A stretch of DNA of 26,571 nt from CAZUDI01 sp964618975 (GCA_964618975.1 CAZUDI010000050.1:1-26571), one strand, 5' to 3'. Shown: positions 15,099-23,259, counted from the stretch's first letter. The notes: a model not told the origin generated them from the sequence alone. Numbers and translations are program-made.

Positions 15099-16442
15099 AT
15101 GAACAAGCAGCTCACTAGGATGGAGGCGGAGGTCGTGATTGCCGGGGCGGGTCCGGGGGGATGTACCCTGGCAAAGGACTTGAGCGCCAAAGGCAAAAAG
15201 GTGATCCTGCTGGAAAAGGGCGGGGACAACGATTTCCTCTATGGGACGCCTTTGGGGATGCTGCTGAACATCGATGTCGCGCCGCGTTTTCCCATGCCCA
15301 CGCGGGGCACGAATCAGGGCGAGAACGTGGTGGTGGGCAGCGGGCTCGGCGGGGGCACCCTGTTCTATGCCGGGTCGGCCTTCTTGCCGGATGCGGACTA
15401 CTGGAAGGCGGTCGGGATCGAGTTCTCCAAGGATATCATTGATGAGGCCGTGAAGGAGACCTGGTCCTGTGATCCGCCGGAGGATTTCATCGGGCCGGGC
15501 AGCCGGCGCATCCATGCGGCGGCCAGGGGTCTGGGGTATCCCTTTGAGCTGGCCATGCGGCATGTCGATTTTAGCAAGTGCCTTCGCGACTGCGACAAAT
15601 GCGTCCTGGGCTGCACCAGGGACGCCAAGTGGACTGGCAAGGTTTTTGCGCGAGCGGCACAGAAGAACGGGGCGACCATTCTGACCCGCGTCAAGGCCGA
15701 CCATGTCATCCTGGAGCAGGGCCGGGCCGTGGGCCTCAGGGCCAGAGGCGTCTTCGACCACCGGGAGTACGAGGTCCGGGCCCCGGTGGTGGTCTGTGCC
15801 TCAGGGGGGGTGGGCACGGTGAACATCCTGAAGAATTCAGGCTTCAACCGGGCCGGCAGCTGGTTCTCCGGCGACCCCACCACCTTCATCTTCGGTTTTC
15901 TCCCCCGGGGGGAGAAGGGCAACGGGGGCGAACATTCCATGACCTACGGCTGGTATGATGAAGCGCATCATATCATCTGGTGCGGCATGGCCTCGCCGGC
16001 CCTGGCCTGGCACCTGATGTTCATCCAGGATGAATGGGCCAGGGCCCTGCCGAAACTCGGGAGGTATTCGAGGGTATTGAGCCTGTTCGCCAAGTGTTCC
16101 GACGATGGCGTCGGCAGGGTCTATATGAACGGGCAGATCGACAACTTCTTTACCGAGGCGGACCGGGAGCGGCAGGAATACGGGCGCATGGTGGGCCGAC
16201 AGATCCTCATCGAGGCGGGGTGTGATCCCTACGATATCCACGTCACCGGGGTGACCCTGGGCCATCCGAGCGGCACCGTGAGGATCGGCGAGCTGCTCGA
16301 CGCCGATCTCCAGATAAGGGGCTGCGAGAATCTGTACTGCTGCGATACCAGTGTCACCCCCGGGGCCCCGGGAAGACCGCCGACCCTGAGCATCGTGGCC
16401 CTGGGCAAGCGTCTGGCGCGGCATCTGGAGGCCAGCATCTAG
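15099..16442 (+). CDS. GMC-type FAD oxidoreductase, long-chain alcohol oxidase-like
   Basis: The 447-residue protein opens with the FAD dinucleotide-binding fold VVIAGAGPGGCTLAKDL (GAGPGG 16-21, acidic E39). It then shows VVGSGLGGGTLFYAGSAF, matching the GMC region that meets the flavin. A four-cysteine insert KCLRDCDKCVLGC (C161, C165, C168, C172) resembles the cysteine cluster of long-chain alcohol oxidases. The C-terminal half has GHPSGTVRIG, holding the usual catalytic His, and LYCCDTSVTPGAPGRPPTLSIVALG, where the usual Asn-Pro is Pro-Pro. GAGGGGG precedes ATG 15099; an ATG at 15095 is out of frame and closes quickly. No signal peptide, so cytoplasmic. Probable role: oxidation of an alcohol group on a hydrophobic substrate. 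Confidence 0.8.
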   Translation: MNKQLTRMEAEVVIAGAGPGGCTLAKDLSAKGKKVILLEKGGDNDFLYGTPLGMLLNIDVAPRFPMPTRGTNQGENVVVGSGLGGGTLFYAGSAFLPDADYWKAVGIEFSKDIIDEAVKETWSCDPPEDFIGPGSRRIHAAARGLGYPFELAMRHVDFSKCLRDCDKCVLGCTRDAKWTGKVFARAAQKNGATILTRVKADHVILEQGRAVGLRARGVFDHREYEVRAPVVVCASGGVGTVNILKNSGFNRAGSWFSGDPTTFIFGFLPRGEKGNGGEHSMTYGWYDEAHHIIWCGMASPALAWHLMFIQDEWARALPKLGRYSRVLSLFAKCSDDGVGRVYMNGQIDNFFTEADRERQEYGRMVGRQILIEAGCDPYDIHVTGVTLGHPSGTVRIGELLDADLQIRGCENLYCCDTSVTPGAPGRPPTLSIVALGKRLARHLEASI

Positions 16443-16594
16443 GACGCCAAAGGCAGCCGGCCACCTCAGGGTTCTGCGGCCGAGTCGATTTGATTTTTGA
16501 GGAATGCCGGCGGCGGATGGGCTCCCGGATCCCTCACGGCCTGTCTGCGTGCAAGACCCGCTGACCGCTCTCCGGACAGGGGGAGGGTTTGTGT

Positions 16595-16623
16595 TTGGAG
16601 ATGACGGTGCACAATGCTATACA
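16595..16623 (+). promoter_or_regulatory. Possible promoter before the second lipoprotein gene
   Basis: TTGGAG (16595-16600) and TATACA (16618-16623) are separated by 17 nt, in a 267-nt gap and about 90 nt before ATG 16710. The -10 lies in a short AT-rich island. The match is moderate and untested. Confidence 0.3.
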
Positions 16624-16709
16624 ATAAAAACATCGTTGTCCTTGGTTATGCCCCATGTCATGCGGCCGCCCGGCACGGGGCTGGGCGCTGGTTTTGAGGA
16701 GGTGCAGGC

Positions 16710-17855
16710 ATGCAGAAAAGGGCCTTTCTTGCCGGACTGATTTGTTTTCTTTCGGCCTTGAGCCTGGCCGGTTGCCATGATTCGGATTCCACCGGCGTGT
16801 TTTTTCAGGGCACCTCCGAAACGTCGGGCTTGAGCGAGCAGGCGCAGTCGGTCGGCATCAGCATCGTGCTGCCTGTCTTGCCGTTTACCGATAGCGCCTC
16901 CGTGAAGGTCGACCGGGACCTGATCACCGGCATGGCGCAGGCCTACTGCCGCCAGGCAGGGGACACGGCCTCCAGTTCGTCGTTTTTTCTCGGGTACCTC
17001 CCGCTGGCCGCGGCCGATGCCCTGGGCGGGGAGGAAATGGACGCCGATATGGCCGCCCGGCACCTGGGCAGCCTGGCGGTTTCCGGGTACTTCGGCGGGG
17101 TCTGGCTGCGTGACGCCCTGGCGGACAGGCAGGCCGCGCAGGCCCTGAGCGCCTTCGGTCTGGGGGTGCTGTTGCTCGATGATCAGGCAACCAGCCGGCG
17201 CGCGCCCGGGAGCGCTCCTGTCTTCGGTGTGCTCGCGGCTATGGCCGAGAGCGCGCTGTCCATCGCCCTGACGGGCCCGGATGCCTGGGTCTTCTGCGCC
17301 GGTCGGGCCGCGATCGAGCCCTTCCTGATCCTCTACGGCTACAACTGGGGCTACTTCAATTATATCCTGGAGAACCCGCCCGCGGGCGCCCGCGTGCCGG
17401 ACGACTATGCTGCGGTCTGCCGCCGTTTCCTGGATTGCGTCCTCCCGGGGGTGGAGCTGGCCACGCTCACGCGCTATCAGGCAAGCCTCACGCACCTCTA
17501 TCCTGACGAGGGCACCTCGGATGCCAATGCCAGGTGGCGCGAGATGCGCTCGAGCATGAGCCTCTGGGGTCTCGGGGCGGTCAACGCCGGCGACAGGGTT
17601 TGGCAGTCGATCATGAACGATCAGATGTCGCCGGAGGTCTATGAGCTGCTCCTGGACCTCTCGGCGCGCTTCATGCTCGTGGCCGAGCTGTGCCTCCTGC
17701 CCGCCATGCAGGGATATGCCGAGAACGACCCTGCCGCCACCCGGGTGGCGATCCTCGAGCAGGCCGGCATGCTCGTCTGGGCCGGAACCTACTTCATGGG
17801 TCTGCTCTCTGATGAACCCGCCGGAACCTTCCCGGAGCTCATTCCGGGGGAGTAA
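16710..17855 (+). CDS. Lipoprotein of unknown function
   Basis: This 381-residue protein begins MQKRAFLAGLICFLSALSLA followed by GC, a clear lipobox with lipidated C22 (next residues HDSD, a serine/aspartate linker). GAGGAGG precedes ATG 16710. The mature part is mostly alpha-helical by composition, with hydrophobic helices such as SALSIALTGPDAWVF and RAAIEPFLILYGYNWGYF; I do not recognise a family. It lies downstream of the GMC flavoprotein on the same strand and may be the last member of the cluster, though a possible own promoter precedes it. Bases 17231-17285 within it are identical to the first 55 bases of the window, probably an assembly overlap. Confidence 0.75.
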   Translation: MQKRAFLAGLICFLSALSLAGCHDSDSTGVFFQGTSETSGLSEQAQSVGISIVLPVLPFTDSASVKVDRDLITGMAQAYCRQAGDTASSSSFFLGYLPLAAADALGGEEMDADMAARHLGSLAVSGYFGGVWLRDALADRQAAQALSAFGLGVLLLDDQATSRRAPGSAPVFGVLAAMAESALSIALTGPDAWVFCAGRAAIEPFLILYGYNWGYFNYILENPPAGARVPDDYAAVCRRFLDCVLPGVELATLTRYQASLTHLYPDEGTSDANARWREMRSSMSLWGLGAVNAGDRVWQSIMNDQMSPEVYELLLDLSARFMLVAELCLLPAMQGYAENDPAATRVAILEQAGMLVWAGTYFMGLLSDEPAGTFPELIPGE

Positions 17856-18283
17856 GGCCGGTCTTCCCGCTGCCATGAAAGGACCAGTAACCAGGGTGTG
17901 TGAAGGGGCATGCCGAATGCGAGCGTTACACAGACCCTCAAGGGCCTGAGTGCCGGATTCCCCCCCTTGTGGCGGAAAGCAGGGTAACAGGCTTGCCCTG
18001 GGGGTCCGACCCATGATCGTTGCCGGGGTCCCGAGGTCCACCTTCCCGGGGCGGCAAAGACAAGGGCAAGCCGCACACACAACAGGAGACATCCGGTGTT
18101 TTCCGGGGCCGTCGCGCCTCCCTGGAAAAAACATACTCGTGAAGCTGAAGTGATCCTCCATGATTTATCAATATGTTCAAGCGCACGAAGTTCGGAGAAT
18201 TCTCCCAACCAGGGGTGCGGCGCGCCGTGTGAACGGGACCGGGTGCCTGCTCGGGCTTGCGTCGGGGGCCCTCTTGGGGGTAC
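17856..18283. other. 428-nt gap without a convincing gene
   Basis: The gap holds repeat copy A (17943-18019) and a perfect 12-bp palindrome GGAGAATTCTCC (18194-18205) about 80-90 nt before the DUF456 start. Short open frames here lack RBSs and recognisable protein character. No T-tract terminator follows the lipoprotein stop. Confidence 0.5.
17943..18019 (+). repeat. Dispersed intergenic repeat, copy A
   Basis: It starts GGCCTGAGTGCCGGATTCCC and ends near CCCATGATCG. It shares with copy B two exact 15-nt blocks, GGCGGAAAGCAGGGT and AGGCTTGCCCTGGGG, three bases apart. Copies: B 18885-18964 (minus), C 20057-20137 (plus), with partial copies at 26406 and 14956. The middle of the better copies can form a short GC-rich hairpin. 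No open frame spans it. Confidence 0.8.
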
Positions 18284-18784
18284 ATGCATGTCATGGACCC
18301 CGGAATTGTACCCGTGCTCTGGATCGCGGCGATCATCCTGATTGCCGTGGGATTCTCCGGCCTGGTGCTGCCGGCCCTGCCGGGCGCGCCCTTGCTGTTT
18401 GCCGGGCTGGTCTGCGCGGCCTGGGCCGAGGGCTTTGCCTATGTGGGGCTCAAGACGCTGGTGGTGCTGGGGGTCATGGCCTTGGGCCTGTTCGCGCTCG
18501 ACTTCCTGGCCGGCGCCTTCGGGGCGCGGCACTTCGGGGCCTCGCGCCGCAGCATGGCCGGGGCGGCCCTGGGGGTGTTCGTGGGCCTGTTCTTCGGGTT
18601 CCCGGGCGTTCTGCTGGGACCCTTTGCCGGGGCCATGATAGGCGAGCTCACCCTCAGGCCCGACTTCCGGGCGGCGGGCCGGGCAGGCCTGGGCGCCACC
18701 ATCGGCTTGGCCCTGGGCACGGCCCTCAAGCTGGCCCTGGCCTTTTCCATGCTGGGCATCTTCCTGGCGGTGCGCCTCCTGTGA
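18284..18784 (+). CDS. DUF456 family integral membrane protein
   Basis: A protein of about 166 residues, almost entirely hydrophobic, with about five membrane segments. It shows the DUF456 pattern: GLVLPALPGAPLLFAGLV near the N-terminus and ALGVFVGLFFGFPGVLLGPF followed by AGAMIGE in the middle. Glycine-rich helices of this sort are typical. The molecular function of the family is unknown. The start is uncertain: ATG 18284 has GGGGG three bases before it, ATG 18293 has it at twelve, and a TTG at 18257 is also in frame; all keep the conserved core. It stands alone between inverted repeat copies A and B and faces the ABC-binding-protein gene tail to tail, so a link with the upstream cluster is not shown. 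Confidence 0.8.
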   Translation: MHVMDPGIVPVLWIAAIILIAVGFSGLVLPALPGAPLLFAGLVCAAWAEGFAYVGLKTLVVLGVMALGLFALDFLAGAFGARHFGASRRSMAGAALGVFVGLFFGFPGVLLGPFAGAMIGELTLRPDFRAAGRAGLGATIGLALGTALKLALAFSMLGIFLAVRLL

Positions 18785-18884
18785 GAAGGCCCTGGGGATC
18801 GTGCGGGGGGTGACGGCCCGCAGATCCATATCCCAGGGACATCACCGGCGCTTGGCACCATGGTGTCCTGCCCCTTGCCTGTTT

Positions 18885-18964
18885 GAAATCAGGGGTATGA
18901 ACCCCAGGGCAAGCCTATGACCCTGCTTTCCGCCGCAAGCGGCCAGTAATTCGACCCTCAGGCC
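18885..18964 (-). repeat. Dispersed intergenic repeat, copy B
   Basis: On the minus strand it reads GGCCTGAGGGTCGAATTACT, then a hairpin core GGCCGCTTGCGGCGG, then GGAAAGCAGGGT and AGGCTTGCCCTGGGG. It is the fullest copy. It lies between the convergent DUF456 and ABC-binding-protein genes, ending 11 bases before the stop of the latter. A further GACCCTCA follows at 18971-18978. Confidence 0.8.
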
Positions 18965-18975
18965 ATAATGGACCC

Positions 18976-19986
18976 TCAGTGAATGATATCGGCTGACTTG
19001 GCAATCCTGGTCAATTCTTCGGGGAAGACAATACCGAGCCGTGCGACAGCCTCGGGATCGTACGAGATACACAGCTCGTTCTGTCTCAGGACCGGCAGTT
19101 CTGCAGGCGTTTTCCCCTCCTTGAGGATCTTGAGTGCCTGCTGACCGGAAAGCTCGCCTATGAATTTGAAATCCGGGCCGATATACAATACGCCACCGGC
19201 AATCGGATGATTCATGAACGCAAACAGGGGGATGTTGTTCTCGCGCGCAAACCGGCTGGATTCCCGGCCGGCCTGGTCGTTATTGAGACCGTAGTAGGAA
19301 TCGAGAGGCAGACCGATGGAATCGATCCCGGCATCGAGCAGTTCCCTTGCGGCCGGCATGAAGGGGTCAGCCTTGTTCACCTGCTTTGCAACGACGGAAA
19401 TGCCGACCTGTTTGGATTTTCGTTGTACTTCTTCGATAAAGGCAATGGCGTTGTCGTCATCGCTGTAGATCATGCCCATGGTCTTTATGGTCGGAACCGC
19501 CATCTTCGTCAGGGTCAAGAGCGCCAGGGGGTCCATATATAAGGTGGCGCCAGTAAATCCCTCGCCCGCGGTCTCGAGCGAACGGCACCCTACAATGAAC
19601 GGGTTGGACACCGCGCTGAACACCACAGGGATGCCTGCCTGAACAAACTTCTTTTTTGAATATTTGGTTGCCGGAGTCGATATGGTGAGCACCAGATCAG
19701 GCTTGGCCTCGACGATCTCTGATGCCGTCTTCTTTATCTTCAGCAGGATCCCGACTTTCTCCCACAGGGAGGCATCGGCATCTGCACCGATGATGTGTCT
19801 GTTTATCGTAAGGTTCTGCCCTTCAACCAGGCCTTGTTGGGTGATTGCCTCAACAAACCCCGTGTAGGTCCGCTCGAACAGCGGTATGTCTGAAACCTGC
19901 AACACCTCGATATGGTAAGGCCCGTCGGCGAAACACGGGGGGACGAAGAGCACCATCAGTCCGAGCAACACAACCCATCTTTTCAT
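18976..19986 (-). CDS. ABC transporter substrate-binding protein, TrpX-like (ABC_sub_bind family)
   Basis: The 336-residue exported protein has a signal peptide (MKRWVVLLGLMVLFVPPCFA) and then the TrpX/YtrF-like ABC_sub_bind pattern: QQGLVEGQNLTINRH, AKPDLVLTISTPAT, AGIPVVFSAVSNPF, TIKTMGMIYSDDDN and IPLFAFMNHPIAGGVLYIGP. These are two alternating alpha/beta lobes of a periplasmic binding protein. GGAGG lies upstream of the ATG on the minus strand. No ABC permease or ATPase gene is next to it, so it is an orphan here. Relatives bind amino acids or other small ligands, sometimes as receptors for signalling proteins rather than for transport; the ligand cannot be predicted. Confidence 0.88.
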   Translation of the reverse strand: MKRWVVLLGLMVLFVPPCFADGPYHIEVLQVSDIPLFERTYTGFVEAITQQGLVEGQNLTINRHIIGADADASLWEKVGILLKIKKTASEIVEAKPDLVLTISTPATKYSKKKFVQAGIPVVFSAVSNPFIVGCRSLETAGEGFTGATLYMDPLALLTLTKMAVPTIKTMGMIYSDDDNAIAFIEEVQRKSKQVGISVVAKQVNKADPFMPAARELLDAGIDSIGLPLDSYYGLNNDQAGRESSRFARENNIPLFAFMNHPIAGGVLYIGPDFKFIGELSGQQALKILKEGKTPAELPVLRQNELCISYDPEAVARLGIVFPEELTRIAKSADIIH

Positions 19987-20018
19987 GGTACCTCCATTGA
20001 TCGCTATTTCATAAGATA

Positions 20019-20033
20019 CGATATGTTATATCG
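20019..20033. promoter_or_regulatory. Inverted repeat upstream of the ABC binding-protein gene
   Basis: CGATAT-GTT-ATATCG, perfect 6-bp arms, lies about 33 nt before the start codon at 19986 in a short AT-rich stretch (20000-20040). It is a candidate operator or part of the promoter for the minus-strand gene; the binding protein is unknown. Confidence 0.4.
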
Positions 20034-20056
20034 GATATTCTCTGGTGAATCTTAAT

Positions 20057-20137
20057 GGCTTGAGGGCCAAATTCCCCGCTGCCTGCAGCGGCAGAGTGGG
20101 TCCTTAGGCTTGCCCCGGGCTTCATTCCCATGATTGG
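20057..20137 (+). repeat. Dispersed intergenic repeat, copy C
   Basis: GGCTTGAGGGCCAAATTCCC is followed by a hairpin GCTGC-CT-GCAGC and by AGGCTTGCCCCGGGCTTCA, ending near CATGATTGG. It matches copies A and B over its full length with substitutions, and sits just past the stop codon of the TetR gene at 20146. Confidence 0.75.
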
Positions 20138-20145
20138 CCGCAGGC

Positions 20146-20784
20146 TCAGGCCCGCCTGGCAAGAAACATGCGGAGCGCCTCCACGATCAGGCCGATGCGA
20201 TCCGCCTCGGTGAAATGGTCGCCCTTGCGGCCGTAGAAACGGTCGAAGCGTTTGCGATAGTGCTCGGAGACGAGTGCGTAGGAGAAGAGGATCACGAAAC
20301 TGTCGATCAGGTAGGCGGCATGGTCGCTGTCGATTTGCGCGTCGATCTCGCCGCGGCCTTTGGCCGCCTCCACGAGGCGGAAAAAGAAGTCCCGCCCGAC
20401 GCTCTCAAAGCGCTCGGAGACATAATCGGCGAAGGTATTCAGGGAATAGCCGCCGATATCGATGTAGAGGATCAGGTACGGCCGGTACTCCCGGGTGAAG
20501 GGGATGACCCGGGTGAGCACCTCGGTGATGGAGGCGAAGATCTCGCCGGGCACGAAGGCATCGTAGAAGCCCTGGATGATGTCTACCCCGCGATCGAGCA
20601 CGGCGCGGAAGAGGGCCTCCTTGTTGCGGAAATACTTATACAAAGCCCCGGTTGAAATGCCGGCGCGCTCGCAGATACGCGGGATATTGGATCCGTGATA
20701 GCCCATCTCCGCGAACACGGCCGCGGCGGCGTCCAGGATGGCTTCCTGTCGCCCCTGCTCAAGTTTGCGGAAGGTTTTCTGCAT
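20146..20784 (-). CDS. TetR/AcrR-family transcriptional regulator (operon-distal)
   Basis: The protein has 212 residues. The N-terminal DNA-binding domain reads RQEAILDAAAAVFAEMGYHG, then the helix-turn-helix IPRICERAGISTGALYKYFR and NKEALFRAVL, an excellent TetR signature. The C-terminal domain is rich in aromatic residues (DIIQGFYDAFV, FTREYRPYLILYIDIGGYS), fitting an acyl or aromatic ligand. GGGGAG lies upstream of the ATG. It is the last gene of a minus-strand set (24369 to 20146), 55 nt after the membrane-protein gene. I infer it controls that set through the palindrome at 24454-24473. Confidence 0.93.
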   Translation of the reverse strand: MQKTFRKLEQGRQEAILDAAAAVFAEMGYHGSNIPRICERAGISTGALYKYFRNKEALFRAVLDRGVDIIQGFYDAFVPGEIFASITEVLTRVIPFTREYRPYLILYIDIGGYSLNTFADYVSERFESVGRDFFFRLVEAAKGRGEIDAQIDSDHAAYLIDSFVILFSYALVSEHYRKRFDRFYGRKGDHFTEADRIGLIVEALRMFLARRA

Positions 20785-20839
20785 CCCTGCTCCCCATCAA
20801 GAAAGATCCACCTCAGCTAGCAGAAATACGCTTCCTGCG

Positions 20840-21235
20840 TCAATCGTTGCCTGCCCGACGCAGTCGTATGGCGATCCAGAGGCCGAAGACCACGCACCAG
20901 AGGTTGATGAAGGCATTCAGGATCAGGTCGAGGATGGAGATGGCGTACATGCCATTTAGGATATTGAAGCTGAAATCGAGCACCCCGAGAAACATGAGGG
21001 CACCGGCGCAGACCAGCGACAGGGTCTTTTGGCCCTCAGAGAGCTGCCGGGCGGCGACCAGGAGCGCGGCGGCGAGGATCAGGTCGGGCAGGGGAAAGGA
21101 GTGCTCGTAGACGAAGTATCCGGCAGGCGGCGTAGCCGGGGCCAGTCCGATGGTAAAAAAACCGATCCAGAAGAGAATCAAACCCAGGGCCGTGAGGACC
21201 TCGAGTACCACGATCGGTTTGAGTCCTTTTTCCAT
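20840..21235 (-). CDS. Four-helix integral membrane protein of unknown function
   Basis: This 131-residue protein has predicted membrane segments at about residues 8-30, 51-64, 71-92 and 100-125 and a basic C-terminal end (IAIRLRRAGND). I do not recognise a named family. The start is decided by AGGAGG placed 8 nt before ATG 21235; the in-frame ATG at 21250 would itself overlap that RBS. It lies between the amidohydrolase and the TetR gene on the same strand. The 200-nt leader upstream contains strong hairpins, so it may be regulated separately from the amidohydrolase. Confidence 0.8.
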   Translation of the reverse strand: MEKGLKPIVVLEVLTALGLILFWIGFFTIGLAPATPPAGYFVYEHSFPLPDLILAAALLVAARQLSEGQKTLSLVCAGALMFLGVLDFSFNILNGMYAISILDLILNAFINLWCVVFGLWIAIRLRRAGND

Positions 21236-21251
21236 TTGGAACCTCCTCATT

Positions 21252-21302
21252 CAGGAATGATTTTTCCTGGGTTGCTTCACGCGCGCAGGTTGCCTGCGCG
21301 CG
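21252..21302 (-). promoter_or_regulatory. Paired hairpins in the leader of the membrane-protein gene
   Basis: Two perfect stems occur: CAGGAA (21252-21257) with TTCCTG (21264-21269), and CGCGCGCAGG (21280-21289) with CCTGCGCGCG (21293-21302) over a 3-nt loop. A further copy of CCTGCGCGCG at 21309-21318 could compete with the second stem. They lie immediately before the RBS of the gene starting at 21235. There is no T-tract, so an mRNA processing, stability or attenuation role is more likely than simple termination. Confidence 0.45.
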
Positions 21303-21435
21303 CCGGGACCTGCGCGCGGTACCCTGAGCCCGGTCTGTGCCTACAGCCCCCTGTGACGACTCCCGTTTTGCCTGCCGGATTCTGCATCGTCAGGCCTCCT
21401 GATCAGCTGCACCCTCATACATACAGGGGCTTGTT

Positions 21436-23172
21436 TTAATCCGCCCGGCGGATGACGGCCCCGGCCAGGGTGTCCTTCTCGATTCCTCCGGGGGAGAGCA
21501 CCGGCTTGCCATTGATGATAACATGCTCGATGCCGCCGGGGTAAACGGCTGGTGTATGGAAGTTGGCCGCTGTCCCCAATGCGGCATGATCGAAGATCGT
21601 GATGTCGGCATAATACCCTTTCTCTAGGGTGCCCCGCTCCCTGAGATGCAGGAGGGCCGCCGGCAGGGAGGTGGTCTTGCGCACCGCCTCTTCGAGGGTG
21701 AGCAGCGGCTTGGCCTTGGTGAAGAAGGCGATGAAACGCGGAAAACAATCATAGAAGACATGCGCGGGCCGGCCGATCGGCCGCAGGATGGTGTCGGTCG
21801 CGGGCACGGCGCGCGGATGGGTGAAGCCCGCCCACATCGAGCGGAAGGCAAAGGGGTCGTCGGGCTTCAGCGGTGTGTGGAACACCATGACCTGGCCCTT
21901 TTCCTCCACCAGCAGATCGCAGAGGGCGTCGAAGGGGTCCTTGTGTTGCGAGAGGCCGATCTCCGGGAAGGTCTTGCCCTCCATCCACTGGTTGTGGGGG
22001 CTCATGACCGCCATGACCCGCAGTCCCTCCCAGCCGGTCATCTTGAGATAGTTGAACGACCAGGTGGCGCCGTCCCGGTGCGGCCAGTCCGGCTCCACGG
22101 AAAAGATATCGTGCAGCACCCTTTTGCGGAAGGTCCGGTCCTGAAGCCTTACCAGGGCCTCGGCCTTGCTCCCCTCGGAGACATAGGGCGGCAGGAAGGC
22201 GAAGAGTTCGGTAAAGCCCTGTGAGGTGGGCACGAGGTCGAAGGCGATATCGACACCCTGACGGCGCTGGGTATCGATGAGCTCGATCTTGTCCTGGAGA
22301 CCCTTTTCGATGGGGATGGGGATCTTGAGGGTGTTGTAGGCAAACGAGCCGAGCCTGGCGGCCGTGCGCGTTATCCGGCCTAAGCCCTTGGCATAGGGCT
22401 GCCAGTAGAGATGCGATATCTGAATCGGAATGTCGCAGCGCCGGCCGACCTCGCTTACCTCGTCGATGGCGTTGGCGATGGTATGGGCGTAGCTCCTCAT
22501 GTGCGAGGTGAACACGCCGTCATAGCGCTTCAGAACGCCGCCCAGCCCGACCAGTTCGGCGGTGTCGCTCTGCAGCCCCGGGAAATACTGCAGGCCGGTC
22601 GAGAGGCCCAGGCAGCCCATCTCGAGGGACTCTTCCAGATAGCGCTCGAGGCGGGCCTGCTCGTCGGGCGTCAACAACCTGGTAACGAGGCCCGAGGCGG
22701 CGATCCTGAGCGACCCGTGGCCGACGAGCGTGCCCATGTTGAGCAGCAGGCCCTGCCGCTCCAGGCGCTCGAAGAACTCCGCCGGGGTGCTCCAGTCGAC
22801 GATCTCCTGCTGCGACTGCCCGGAGAGGTTTTCCAGATACGCCAGGGTCGCCTCCCGGTTTTCGCGGGGCACATGACAACTCGAAAAACCGCAGTTTCCG
22901 CCGATCACCGTAGTCACGCCCTGCCGGATGAGCGGCTCCAGACGCTCGGCATGCCCAGCGTCGGCGATCGCGAAATCCACGTGCGAATGGATATCGATGA
23001 AGCCGGGACAGACGATCTTGCCCTGCGCCTCGATCTCTGTGGCGCCCGTGGCGTCTTTCAGGTCCCCGATGGCCGCGATGACGGCGCCCTCAACGGCGAT
23101 GTCGCCCTGAAAGCGCTTCCGGCCGCTGCCATCGACAATGGTGCCGTTGCGAATGATCAGATCGTACCGCAT
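21436..23172 (-). CDS. N-acyl-D-amino-acid deacylase family amidohydrolase
   Basis: The protein has 578 residues. The N-terminal small beta domain MRYDLIIRNGTIVDGSG and the metal site GFIDIHSHVDF (H62, H64) mark the amidohydrolase superfamily. GGNCGFS (C94) is the metal-ligand cysteine segment typical of D-aminoacylases. Further ligands are expected in GVFTSHMRSY and IPIQISHLYW. The C-terminus returns to the beta domain (YADITIFDHAALG, HVIINGKPVLSPGG). The length is near the family's larger members. AGGAGGGG precedes the ATG. The likely reaction is metal-dependent hydrolysis of an N-acyl amino acid or related amide, but members have varied substrates. It follows the saccharopine-dehydrogenase-like gene by 87 nt. 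Confidence 0.88.
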   Translation of the reverse strand: MRYDLIIRNGTIVDGSGRKRFQGDIAVEGAVIAAIGDLKDATGATEIEAQGKIVCPGFIDIHSHVDFAIADAGHAERLEPLIRQGVTTVIGGNCGFSSCHVPRENREATLAYLENLSGQSQQEIVDWSTPAEFFERLERQGLLLNMGTLVGHGSLRIAASGLVTRLLTPDEQARLERYLEESLEMGCLGLSTGLQYFPGLQSDTAELVGLGGVLKRYDGVFTSHMRSYAHTIANAIDEVSEVGRRCDIPIQISHLYWQPYAKGLGRITRTAARLGSFAYNTLKIPIPIEKGLQDKIELIDTQRRQGVDIAFDLVPTSQGFTELFAFLPPYVSEGSKAEALVRLQDRTFRKRVLHDIFSVEPDWPHRDGATWSFNYLKMTGWEGLRVMAVMSPHNQWMEGKTFPEIGLSQHKDPFDALCDLLVEEKGQVMVFHTPLKPDDPFAFRSMWAGFTHPRAVPATDTILRPIGRPAHVFYDCFPRFIAFFTKAKPLLTLEEAVRKTTSLPAALLHLRERGTLEKGYYADITIFDHAALGTAANFHTPAVYPGGIEHVIINGKPVLSPGGIEKDTLAGAVIRRAD

Positions 23173-23259
23173 GTCATCACCCCTCCTGTATACGCGCGGT
23201 TTGCGGCCTTGCCCTCTCGTCGGCCGTGGGAAGGCCGGGGAGGGGATGCAAAACCGCCC

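Noticed and set aside
16504..16740. 78-codon open frame before the second lipoprotein
   Set aside because: It covers the promoter-like island and overlaps the lipoprotein start in another frame; no RBS or family resemblance.
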